Positions 25,676 to 33,800 of a DNA stretch of 64,000 nt are shown here, piece after piece. The position numbers and the translations under genes were made by a program. The DNA is from Sphingomonas koreensis (GTDB taxonomy: Bacteria > Pseudomonadota > Alphaproteobacteria > Sphingomonadales > Sphingomonadaceae). Within the stretch, counting starts at the first letter, position 1; each line of letters begins with the position of its first letter. The stretch covers positions 1,982,501 to 2,046,500 of the forward strand of contig NZ_PGEN01000001.1 of NCBI RefSeq assembly GCF_002797435.1. The letters run 5' to 3'. The notes under the pieces were generated by a model. That model was given only the letters and a program-made list of their open reading frames with translations. It had not been told where the DNA came from and did not search any database.

Positions 25676-28528
25676 TTACCGCAGGCGGACGCGGACACTC
25701 ATGAAATACTGCGGTCCGTAGAATTCGACGTTCCGCGTGCTGCCGACGACCGGCATGTACTCGATCCGCGGTTCGTTGAAGAGGTTGAGCGCCTGAAGCC
25801 GGAAATCGACCTGGCGATTGACCCGGAACGAAGCGGTCATGTCGAAGGTGTCGGTGCCCTCGACATAGCGCAGCTGCGTGTTGTTCGAGGTGAACGCCTG
25901 ATAATAGCGCGAGCGATAGCGGTAGATGCCCTGCAGCGAGAAAGGACCGACCTCATAAAAGCCCTGCAGCGACAGCGTATGCTTCGAATAGCCGCTGAGC
26001 CCGGCCGGAGGGATCAGGCCCGGGGTCACCGTCCCGTTGGATTCGATCACATCGCCGTAGCGGATGTCCTGCGTCTTGAAGTCCGACCAGGCGTAATTGT
26101 AGCTGAGCTTTGCGCCCAGCCCCTTGAGCGGGCCAGGTAGCCAGGTGAAGCGGTTGGTCGCGGTCACCTCGATCCCGTACAGGTCGCTCTGCTCGTCGCT
26201 GTTGGTCGTCTGGGTGACTGGCACCATGTAGCTGGTGCCGCCGATGTTGAATTCCTCATCGGTGATGAACGGCATCAGACCGCCGGTGAAACGCTTGTAG
26301 TAGAGCGTCGCGGCGAGCAGCGTTTCCTTGTTCGCATAATATTCGAGCGCGAGATCGGCGTTCCACGACATGGTCGGCTTGAGCCGCGGGCTGCCCGTCG
26401 CGGCGATGTTGTCGATCGCGTCAGTAACCGAGGTGAAGCCGGTGCCGGGATCGGCCTCAAGCGCGATACGACGCCCAGCGCCGAGCGCGCTGGGGGCAGG
26501 GCGCGACATCGCACGATAGACGCCGGTGCGCACGCGCATCTTGTTGCTGAGGTCGAAGATGGCGTTGAAGCTGGGCAGCCAGCGCGTCGAGCTCGACTTG
26601 ATCTGAACCGGCGTGAGGTCGTTGGTCGCCACCAGCTGGATCGTTCCGTCGGCGCGGGTAATCACGTCGAGATCCGCCCGGAAGCCATCGGCGGTCACTT
26701 CGGTGCGCACGCCGCGCACACCGAAATTGCCGCGAACCGGGATATTGCCCAGCTCGCCCGAATAGGTCGCCATGATATAGCCGGCCCATGTCTTCTCGGT
26801 GACCTGCGCATTGTCGACCGAGTCCAGGTTGCCGCTGTTGCCCGGATCTTCGGTGCCGAGATATTCGCGGAACTGGCACAGCACGTCGAAGGTCGCGTAG
26901 CTGCCGATCGACGGCGACGAGGCGTCCGCGAGGAAGCCGGTCTGCGGGAAGGGCGTGCGGCAGGCGAGATTGACGCGACGGTCGACCGCCAGGTCGGTCT
27001 GGTCGATATTGACGTCGTTGCTGTAGCCGAAGAATTTGCGGCTAGCCCAGCGCCCGCCAACAGCAATCCGCTCGATGAAGCCGTCGAGCTTGTAGCTGGC
27101 GTCGGCGCGCAGCGACCAGATTTCGTCGGTGCGCCCGTCCTGAGACCGGGTAAGGCGCGCATCGTCGCTGAACACGTCATGGTCGCGCGGATTGAACCGG
27201 GCGTCATAGGTAAAGACCGGCAGATAGCCCTGGGTCATGTCGACCGAATAGGGGATGCGCTGATTGTTGATCGCGGTACGCACGCCATAGATGTTGAACG
27301 GGTCGGTGCGCAGCCGCACCTGCCGCGTGATGTCGAGGCGCTTCGTCCGCGAATAGCCGCCGTCGATGCTGACCGTCAGGCGATCCGACGGGCTCCATTC
27401 GATATTGCCGCCCAGACCCAGATAGCGCTCGTCGCGCATGAACAGGCCCGAAATGGTCTGCATCGTCGCCGAGCCAGTGGCCGACAACAGCTGGTTATTG
27501 TCGCCGATCACGACGTTGCGCAGATTGTAACGCCCCTCCGCCGTGCCGAAATCGTTGCGACGCTCGCTATAGTCGCGGCGCGAATATTGGGCGTCGAGAT
27601 TGATGTCGATCGTCGGGCTGGGCTGCCACTGGAGTGCACCGAAGATCGCATCGCGACGATCCGACGTCGTCATCTGACGATTGAGGTAAGAATTGGACGC
27701 ATGGAAGAAGGGCGTGCCGGCATTGCCCTGCTGGCGCGTGACTTCGGTGCAGTTGGAACTCGAAACGACCGCCGCGTTGCAGGTGTACCAGGTCGTGCTG
27801 GTGTAGAAGCGCTCGACCGGATCGTTCACGTCGTTGCGCTGAACGCCGATCGAGATGCCGACGTCACCCAGCCCCCCAAGTTCGAACTGGTCGATATAGC
27901 TGGCAGTGCCGCGCCATCCCCACGCGCCCTCACCGGTGATCTTGTCCTGATAGGGGTTGAAATTGGCCTTGGCCTCGACCTGGATGCTGCGGCGGCCGTA
28001 ATCGAGCGGCTTGCGCGTTTCCATCTCGATCAGGCCGGCGACGCCACCCTCGATCAGGTCCGCCTGCTGCGTCTTGTAGATCTTGATCGCGTTGAACAGC
28101 TCGGACGGGAACTGGCCGAAATTGACCGCACGATCGCCCGACCCGTTGGTCGCCTCGCGCCCGTTGAACGTCGTCATGCTCAGGCCCGAACCGAGCCCGC
28201 GGATCGAGACTTCCGTCGGACCGTAATTGGCGCGGTCGATCGTCGCGCCGGTGATCGTCGCGATCACCTCACCCACCGACTGGCCGGGAAGCTCGCCGAT
28301 CTCCTTGGACGAGACCGTATCCACGATCGTATCCGAATCGCGCTTAGCCTGGATCGAGGTCTGGATCGTCTCGCGGATCCCCGTGACGATGATGTCCTCG
28401 GCCGCGCTCGCATCATCGGCGGGCGCCGTGTCCTGCGCCATTGCCGGAGCGGCCAGAAGCAGCACCGGCAGCGATCCGCCGACGAGCAACGCATGGCGCA
28501 ACCGGCCCGAGCGAGTGACAGCAACCAT
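25676..28528 (-). CDS. TonB-dependent receptor, probable alginate-oligosaccharide uptake
   Basis: A 950-residue outer-membrane receptor. Residues 1-32 form a signal peptide ending APAMAQ. A TonB-box-like segment EDIIVTGIRETIQTSIQAKR is followed by the plug domain (VGEVIATITGATIDRANYG, VSIRGLGSGLSMTTFNGREA). The ~22-strand beta-barrel ends with FYGPQYFMSVRVRLR, i.e. an aromatic-rich last strand. This layout is typical of sphingomonad/Caulobacter carbohydrate receptors. The ATG at 28528 is chosen because GGGGAGGA lies 8 bases upstream. It directly follows the esterase gene and precedes the GntR regulator, which ties it to the alginate locus. The exact ligand is inferred. Confidence 0.92.
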   Translation of the reverse strand: MVAVTRSGRLRHALLVGGSLPVLLLAAPAMAQDTAPADDASAAEDIIVTGIRETIQTSIQAKRDSDTIVDTVSSKEIGELPGQSVGEVIATITGATIDRANYGPTEVSIRGLGSGLSMTTFNGREATNGSGDRAVNFGQFPSELFNAIKIYKTQQADLIEGGVAGLIEMETRKPLDYGRRSIQVEAKANFNPYQDKITGEGAWGWRGTASYIDQFELGGLGDVGISIGVQRNDVNDPVERFYTSTTWYTCNAAVVSSSNCTEVTRQQGNAGTPFFHASNSYLNRQMTTSDRRDAIFGALQWQPSPTIDINLDAQYSRRDYSERRNDFGTAEGRYNLRNVVIGDNNQLLSATGSATMQTISGLFMRDERYLGLGGNIEWSPSDRLTVSIDGGYSRTKRLDITRQVRLRTDPFNIYGVRTAINNQRIPYSVDMTQGYLPVFTYDARFNPRDHDVFSDDARLTRSQDGRTDEIWSLRADASYKLDGFIERIAVGGRWASRKFFGYSNDVNIDQTDLAVDRRVNLACRTPFPQTGFLADASSPSIGSYATFDVLCQFREYLGTEDPGNSGNLDSVDNAQVTEKTWAGYIMATYSGELGNIPVRGNFGVRGVRTEVTADGFRADLDVITRADGTIQLVATNDLTPVQIKSSSTRWLPSFNAIFDLSNKMRVRTGVYRAMSRPAPSALGAGRRIALEADPGTGFTSVTDAIDNIAATGSPRLKPTMSWNADLALEYYANKETLLAATLYYKRFTGGLMPFITDEEFNIGGTSYMVPVTQTTNSDEQSDLYGIEVTATNRFTWLPGPLKGLGAKLSYNYAWSDFKTQDIRYGDVIESNGTVTPGLIPPAGLSGYSKHTLSLQGFYEVGPFSLQGIYRYRSRYYQAFTSNNTQLRYVEGTDTFDMTASFRVNRQVDFRLQALNLFNEPRIEYMPVVGSTRNVEFYGPQYFMSVRVRLR

Positions 28529-28587
28529 CACGGAAATCCTCCCCATTCTTTTATATAGACCAATCTCTAGAAGTGGATCGGCCTATT

Positions 28588-28614
28588 TGTCAATCCAATT
28601 GGCCTGCCAATTGG
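28588..28614 (-). promoter_or_regulatory. receptor promoter -35 with adjacent GntR-type operator
   Basis: A perfect -35 box TTGACA on the minus strand (28593-28588), with a weak -10 TAGAGA 18 bases further (28569-28564). Just upstream of the -35 lies CCAATTGG-CCTG-CCAATTGG (28595-28614), whose core is AATTGGC-CT-GCCAATT with 7-bp arms. FadR-subfamily uronate regulators such as ExuR/UxuR use TTGGT-n-ACCAA operators, which this resembles. An ACCAAT copy also lies at 28559-28564, over the -10 box. Confidence 0.65.
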
Positions 28615-28638
28615 TATGCATATCCACAAACCGGCGAA

Positions 28639-28708
28639 GCGGGAGGGCCGGTCCGGCAAGGAACGCCCCTCCCGCGCCTTTCGCCACCTGATCAAGGCAT
28701 CAGGTGGC
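28639..28708 (-). terminator. two hairpins at the end of the alginate operon
   Basis: The first hairpin has 10-bp perfect arms (28683-28692 and 28699-28708) with a 6-nt loop and overlaps the esterase stop codon. The second has 9-bp arms GCGGGAGGG/CCCTCCCGC (28639-28647 and 28667-28675). No T-run follows, so intrinsic termination is uncertain. They separate the esterase operon from the TonB receptor promoter. Confidence 0.45.
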
Positions 28709-29567
28709 TGCGCAACTCGGGTGCGGCAGTGGCCAGGTCGTGCGCTACCATCTTGGCGAACACGCGCGCGCCGGCCTCGCCGACATGGGTATAGTCGAAC
28801 TTGGGACGCAGCTGGCCGCGCGGACCGGTCTTGGGCAGCTCGACCGCGGGTGCGCGCGCTTCCTCGGCGGGACGGGGCTTGAGCGTCGTGCCCTTGCGCG
28901 CTGCCTCCAGTTCTTCGGGCAAAGGCGGAACCTGAGCGAGCGCCGTCGAATCCGCTGCGCCCAGCTTCTGCACCGCGGCGGCGCTGCGCGCATTGAGGTC
29001 GATCACCGGCACCTGCAGCGCCGCGCCGACCTTGCGCGCCTCATCCCCCCATGCGGCAAGCGTGTTGTTGAGCTTGCCATCGCGGAACTCGCGCCGCGTC
29101 AACGGGGTCACCAGCACCGGGTGCGCGCCCGCCGCGCGCACATCGGCCACCATCTGGCGCAGGTTGGCGCCGAACTCGCCGTTGAGGTCGGTCCAGCGCT
29201 CGGCGCGGGTCGATTGGTCGTTATGCCCGAACTGGATCAGCACCCAGGTCTTCTTGTAGCCTGCGACCCTGGCCTCGTTGAGCGCGATGGTCCACGACCC
29301 CTCGGCGCGGTAGCTGCGCGTCGAGCGCCCGCCGCGGCCGAGGTTGAGGCAGGCGATGCTCGACTTCACGTGCATCGCGCAGAACATCGACGCCCAGCCG
29401 CTGCCCGGCGCCATGGTCGAATCGCCGACCAGGATGACCTTGAACGCATCGATCGGTGCCGCATCGGTGCGCTTTTCGCGCTTGTCCAGCGCGGGCTGGG
29501 CCTCCGACTGTGCCTGCGCCGCAGCGGGCAGCGCCAGCACGGCAAGCGCCATGGCGAGTTTCTTCAT
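28692..29567 (-). CDS. SGNH/GDSL-family esterase, candidate uronan acetylesterase
   Basis: A 291-residue exported esterase with a signal peptide (MKKLAMALAVLALPAAAQAQ) and the start at 29567 after GGGAGAGAG. Catalytic residues: Ser50 in VGDSTMAPGSGW, Gly in LGRGGRSTRSY, Asn116 in QFGHNDQST, and the Asp258/His261 pair in DYTHVGEAGA. The block order matches CE12 rhamnogalacturonan acetylesterase-like proteins. An unusual Pro/Glu-rich insert of ~50 residues (about 205-255) precedes the Asp-His motif. In this lyase operon its natural substrate may be acetylated alginate, which bacterial alginates often are. That is inference. Confidence 0.82.
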   Translation of the reverse strand: MKKLAMALAVLALPAAAQAQSEAQPALDKREKRTDAAPIDAFKVILVGDSTMAPGSGWASMFCAMHVKSSIACLNLGRGGRSTRSYRAEGSWTIALNEARVAGYKKTWVLIQFGHNDQSTRAERWTDLNGEFGANLRQMVADVRAAGAHPVLVTPLTRREFRDGKLNNTLAAWGDEARKVGAALQVPVIDLNARSAAAVQKLGAADSTALAQVPPLPEELEAARKGTTLKPRPAEEARAPAVELPKTGPRGQLRPKFDYTHVGEAGARVFAKMVAHDLATAAPELRSHLMP

Positions 29568-29595
29568 CTCTCTCTCCCAGTTCGCGGTGCCGCCG

Positions 29596-30348
29596 TTACG
29601 AGAAGAACAGCCCGCCATTGATGTCGACATTGGTGCCGGTGAGGAACGAGGCGTCGCCCGAGGCGAGGAAGGCGACCGCGGCCGCGACCTCGTCCGGATG
29701 CCCCTCGCGGCGCAGCGGGGTATTGCCGGCGACCGCGGCGCGGCCTTCCGGCTTGGAGAAGATGTCGTGGAAGCTGGTGCCGATCAGGCCCGGGTTGAGC
29801 GCGTTGACGCGGATGCCCTGCGGCCCAAGCTCCTTCGCCCAGCTGCGCGTCAGCGTCATCAGCGCGCCCTTGGACGCGGCATAGATGCTCGCGCCCGGCC
29901 CGCCGCCGTCACGCCCGGCCTGCGAGGCGATGTTGACGATCGCCGCGCCGCTTTCGAGGTGCGGGAGCACCGCCTTGGTGACGAGGAAGGCCGATTTGAG
30001 GTTGAGGTCCATCACCGTGTCGAAGAAGGCTTCGTCCATCTCGGCGAGCGTTTTCCGGGCGACCATGCCGCCCGCGCAATTGACGAGGATATCGACCTTG
30101 CCGCCGAACGCGTCGGTCGCGGCCTTGACCAGCGCGACGACCTCGTCGGCCTTGGTCACGTCGGCGCGCGCGAGTAGCGCAGTGCCGCCCGCTGCCTCGA
30201 TCGCGTCGAGCGTCGCCTTGGCCGCCGCCTCGTCGCTGCGATAGTTGATGACTACCTTGGCGCCCTCGGCGGCGAGCCGCAGCGAGATCGACTTGCCGAT
30301 GTCGCGTCCACCGCCGGTGACGATCGCGACCTTGTCCTTGAAACGCAT
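29596..30348 (-). CDS. SDR family oxidoreductase, candidate DEH reductase
   Basis: A 250-residue classical SDR. Cofactor loop VTGGGRDIGKSIS near residue 11; catalytic Ser in NIASQAGRDGGGPGA; Tyr-Lys pair in YAASKGALMTL. The GGPGA stretch and the NCAGGMVARKTLAEMD segment resemble the Sphingomonas A1 reductase (A1-R) that turns 4-deoxy-L-erythro-5-hexoseulose uronate (DEH) into KDG. The basic residue after the glycine loop and the NYRSD segment at the end of strand 2 suggest NADP(H), which is unproven. It is cotranscribed with the PL17, PL6 and hexuronate-type MFS genes, which supports the assignment. Confidence 0.78.
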   Translation of the reverse strand: MRFKDKVAIVTGGGRDIGKSISLRLAAEGAKVVINYRSDEAAAKATLDAIEAAGGTALLARADVTKADEVVALVKAATDAFGGKVDILVNCAGGMVARKTLAEMDEAFFDTVMDLNLKSAFLVTKAVLPHLESGAAIVNIASQAGRDGGGPGASIYAASKGALMTLTRSWAKELGPQGIRVNALNPGLIGTSFHDIFSKPEGRAAVAGNTPLRREGHPDEVAAAVAFLASGDASFLTGTNVDINGGLFFS

Positions 30349-30357
30349 GTAAGCCCC

Positions 30358-31629
30358 TTAGTTTTCGGTTTTGGGTTGAACGGGTTCGATCCGGCCGCCG
30401 AGCCAGATGCAGAGGAGGGAGAGCGGCACGAGCGCCGCGCCGAGGATGAAGATCGGCGCGAAGCTCGTCTTGGTCATCACCGGCACGAGCCAGGTGGTGA
30501 CCAGCGTGCCCGCGACCGCGGCGGTGCCGCTGATCCCGGCGAGCGAGCCGACCGCGCCGCCGCCGAACCAGTCGCTCGGCAGGGTCTGGATGTTGTTGAT
30601 CGCGACCTGAAAACCGAACAGGATCGCCGCGATCAGCAGCACCGCATAGAGTGGCGTGGACGCGGTTGCCGTAAGCAGCAGCGCGGGCAGCATGATGACG
30701 CAGCCCAAGGTGATGGCGAGCTTGCGTGCCTTGTCCGCGCTCCAGCCGCGCTGGATCAGCTTGCCCGACAGCCAGCCGCCCGAGAGCGAGCCGAGCATCG
30801 CGCCGACGAACGGCACCCAGGCGAACATGCCGATCTGCTTGACGTCGAAGCCAAAGCTTTCGTTGAGGTAGATCGGCAGCCACGAGACGAACAGCCACCA
30901 GATCGGGTCGAGGAAGAAGCGCCCTGCCATTACCGCCCAGGCCTGTTTGTGGCGCAGCAGCTGGCCCATCGACGGGGCGTAGCCGGCGGGCCTGGCATCA
31001 CCGTCGACACGCTCGTTCGCGCCCAGGATATGGTCACGCTCGGCCTTGCTCAGCCAGGGATGCGCGTCGGGATCCGACTTGTAGACCCAGATCCAGGGCA
31101 GCAGCCAAAGGAAGCCCAGTACGCCGACGATCAGGAAGGCGGTGCGCCAGCCGACCAGGCCGAACAGGATCGCCACCAGCGGCGCCGAGACGATCGCGCC
31201 CAGCGAGGCGCCCGCGTTGAAGATACCCTGAGCGAAGGCGCGCTCGGAGCGGGGGAACCAGGTGGCGTTGGCCTTGGCCGCGCCGGGCCAGTTGCCCGCC
31301 TCGCTGATGCCGAGCGTGCCGCGGAGCACGCCCAGCATCGCCATCGACCGGACCATCGAATGCGCTGCGATGGACAGCGACCAGACGATGATCGAGATCG
31401 CAAAGCCCATTCGCGTGCCGACCACGTCGAAGATCTTGCCGAACAGCGACTGGCCGAGCGCGTAGAAGACCATGAAGATGGTCACCAGCAGCGCATAATC
31501 TTCCTTGCCGGCGCCAATGTCCTTGGCGACCGCGGGCCACATCACGGCGAGCGCGTTGCGGTCGATGTAGTTGATCACGGTCGCGACCGCGATCAGGCTG
31601 ATGATCCACCAGCGGAAACCCGATTTCAT
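30358..31629 (-). CDS. MFS transporter, ACS family (hexuronate-type)
   Basis: A 423-residue, 12-TM anion:cation symporter. Signature blocks: INYIDRNALAVMWPAVAKD in TM1, FGKIFDVVGTRMGFAIS (loop 2-3), LGISEAGNWPGAAKANATWFPRSERAFAQGIFNAGASLG in TM4-5, and DPIWWLFVSWLPIYLNESFGF in TM7. These are the hallmarks of ExuT/GudP-type hexuronate and related transporters. The ATG at 31629 shares ATGA with the PL17 stop. It likely imports monouronate or DEH made by the periplasmic lyases, which the SDR then reduces. Confidence 0.88.
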   Translation of the reverse strand: MKSGFRWWIISLIAVATVINYIDRNALAVMWPAVAKDIGAGKEDYALLVTIFMVFYALGQSLFGKIFDVVGTRMGFAISIIVWSLSIAAHSMVRSMAMLGVLRGTLGISEAGNWPGAAKANATWFPRSERAFAQGIFNAGASLGAIVSAPLVAILFGLVGWRTAFLIVGVLGFLWLLPWIWVYKSDPDAHPWLSKAERDHILGANERVDGDARPAGYAPSMGQLLRHKQAWAVMAGRFFLDPIWWLFVSWLPIYLNESFGFDVKQIGMFAWVPFVGAMLGSLSGGWLSGKLIQRGWSADKARKLAITLGCVIMLPALLLTATASTPLYAVLLIAAILFGFQVAINNIQTLPSDWFGGGAVGSLAGISGTAAVAGTLVTTWLVPVMTKTSFAPIFILGAALVPLSLLCIWLGGRIEPVQPKTEN

Positions 31630-33800
31630 TTGCCTGCCTCTCCGTCGAACCGGCCGACCGGTCCGCGCCATTCGAGCCTGCGCCCGTTCACGGTGACGCT
31701 GTGCGCCTTGTCCGCTGTCGTATCCGCCGCGATGGCGACGAGGATCTGCCGCCCGCCGGCCATCGAAATCGTCGCGATGCGCGCGCCGCCCGCCTCGCTC
31801 ATCGACAGGCCGGTCACCGCGCTGCGGCTGCCGGTCGTGGTCTCGCTCGATGCATCGTAGCGGCCGTGCGGTTCGACCAGGCTCACGAACGCGGCGTCGC
31901 CCGCACCCGCGATCCGCTGGATCACCACGGGCTCGCGCCGCAGGTTGAAGCGCGGATCGTTGGCGCCGCTTTCGGCCAAGATCACCTGCGCACCGGCGGT
32001 GGCCATGCGATAGGTGTAGAAGCGGCCGCCGGTGATCCAGGTCACCCGGCCCTGCCCGTTGGCCAGCCGCGCTGTCGCATCGACCCAGAGGTGCTGATAG
32101 CCGTTCGCCTTGCCCAGCACCGGCCGCGTGGTCACGTTCGACGCGAGCTTGAGATCGGTGTCGATGATGTGCCCGGCGAAGTGCAGCGGCAGATCATAGG
32201 TCGCCGTCCCCGCATTCTTCACGGTCAGCAGGTCGAGCACCAGCGGCGGGTTCTTGCCCATATCGAGCTGGACCAGCGCGCGGCGGAAGGTGACGCCGGG
32301 ATAGGCCCCCGCCATCTCGCCGATCGACCAGCGGGTCGGCCCCTCGCCCTTGAAGCCAAGCTGCACCGGCGACACCGCTTCGGCGGGCTTGAGCTTCGCA
32401 TTGAAATGGCTGGTCTCGTTCACCGCCAGCGTGTTGTGGGCGATGGTCTGCTGCGCCCAGCTGTCATTCTCGGGCAGATAGCGCCCGCCGTCCTTGGCCT
32501 CGATATTCAGGAATCGCACCGCGCCGTAGTCGGTCACGATGGCGTTGCCATCGTCGTAGAGCAGCCAGTTCAGCTTGTCGAAATGGCCGTGCCCCATGCC
32601 CTGGGCGGTGTTCTTGGCGACGACGACCTGTGCCTTGTCCTCTGCGCCCGAGCGCAGGATGGCGAGCGCGCCGTCCTTCCCCTCCGGTCCGTCGCGCAGC
32701 AGCGCCGAGGCGAAGGCGAACGGCTTGGCCTTGCCCGCAGCGAGATCGCGCGCGACCGCGAAGCCCTGCGGCGACAGCGCGACCTTGTTCTGCCACTCCG
32801 CGATGCCGAGCAGCCCGGCGTCGCCGCTCGCGGCATAGCCGATTGCCACGCCCTGATAGAGTTCCTCGGTCCTGAGGCTCTTGTCGGGCATCGCATCGTT
32901 GATCGGGAAGAAATAGCCCGCATACGTCGTCTGTACCGCTGTACGGATCGCCTTGAGCACGATGCCGTCGCGATAGTCGAAGATCTTCCGCTCGGGCTCA
33001 TTGTCCTGAATCGCCTGCGCGAACACGACGAAGGGCTGAAGCGCGTAGCGCTGATAGTATGGCCCTTCGGCATAATAGCCGTCGGGCGAGAAGAGCAGGT
33101 CGAGCTGGCGCAGGAAGCCGACCTTGCCGCTGCGGTCGCTGCCCTTGAGTGCCTGTTCCACCAGCAGCTTGTCGCGCAGCACATAGCCGGTCATGCCGAC
33201 CCCGGCATTGGCCCAGGTCGAGTGGTTGTGGATGCGGTCGAACGTCGCCGGTTCGCCGGTCAGGAAGGCGGCCATGCGGCGGAACACATTATCGTCGATC
33301 GTCCTGCGATCGGCGGGCGTGAGGTCGCCGCGCACCGCGTCATAGCCCTGGATCGCATGGACCAGCCACACGCTGTCGTTGAGGCTCTGCCAGAACAGCC
33401 GTCCGGGCACCTGATTGGCGGCGGCGGGATGCTTGCCGAGGCCGGGGTAGAGCTTGGCATAGGCCAGCAGCATGTCGCGGACATAGTCCGCATAGCGCTT
33501 GTCGCCGGTCACCCGGTAGAGCGTTCCCGCCATCTGGATGAGCTTGTAATTGGCCTTGTGCCGCTCATGCGTCGGCCCGCCGCCGCGATCCCTAGGCACC
33601 GGCACATCGATGCCCGCGCGGATGCCGGCCTCGACCGCCTTCTTCGCCGAGGCCAGCTCGCGCGCGAACAACGGGGCGCGAGCGCCGTCCGCCGCCATGG
33701 CGCGATACGCCTCCGTGCTCGCGAGCACGGGCGCCGCATCCTGCGCCAATGCCGGCGCGGTGCTGGCGAGCAAGACGGCGATGATCCCGGCGCGGATCAC
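31626..33800 (-). CDS. PL17 family oligoalginate lyase
   Basis: A 724-residue exported lyase with signal peptide (residues 1-20, ending ALAQ). The N-terminal alpha/alpha-barrel carries Asn192-His193 in IHNHSTWANAG and Tyr248/249 in YYAEGPYYQRY. The C-terminal heparinase II/III-like beta-domain has GMGHGHFDKLNW (His404/His406) and TDYGAV (Tyr425). These match the catalytic Asn, His and Tyr set known for PL17 exo-lyases such as Alg17c, which release monouronate. Translation starts at a GTG sharing GTGA with the PL6 stop. An open frame continues upstream past 33800 but is out of phase with the real PL6 gene. Length is typical. Confidence 0.88.
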   Translation of the reverse strand: MIRAGIIAVLLASTAPALAQDAAPVLASTEAYRAMAADGARAPLFARELASAKKAVEAGIRAGIDVPVPRDRGGGPTHERHKANYKLIQMAGTLYRVTGDKRYADYVRDMLLAYAKLYPGLGKHPAAANQVPGRLFWQSLNDSVWLVHAIQGYDAVRGDLTPADRRTIDDNVFRRMAAFLTGEPATFDRIHNHSTWANAGVGMTGYVLRDKLLVEQALKGSDRSGKVGFLRQLDLLFSPDGYYAEGPYYQRYALQPFVVFAQAIQDNEPERKIFDYRDGIVLKAIRTAVQTTYAGYFFPINDAMPDKSLRTEELYQGVAIGYAASGDAGLLGIAEWQNKVALSPQGFAVARDLAAGKAKPFAFASALLRDGPEGKDGALAILRSGAEDKAQVVVAKNTAQGMGHGHFDKLNWLLYDDGNAIVTDYGAVRFLNIEAKDGGRYLPENDSWAQQTIAHNTLAVNETSHFNAKLKPAEAVSPVQLGFKGEGPTRWSIGEMAGAYPGVTFRRALVQLDMGKNPPLVLDLLTVKNAGTATYDLPLHFAGHIIDTDLKLASNVTTRPVLGKANGYQHLWVDATARLANGQGRVTWITGGRFYTYRMATAGAQVILAESGANDPRFNLRREPVVIQRIAGAGDAAFVSLVEPHGRYDASSETTTGSRSAVTGLSMSEAGGARIATISMAGGRQILVAIAADTTADKAHSVTVNGRRLEWRGPVGRFDGEAGK

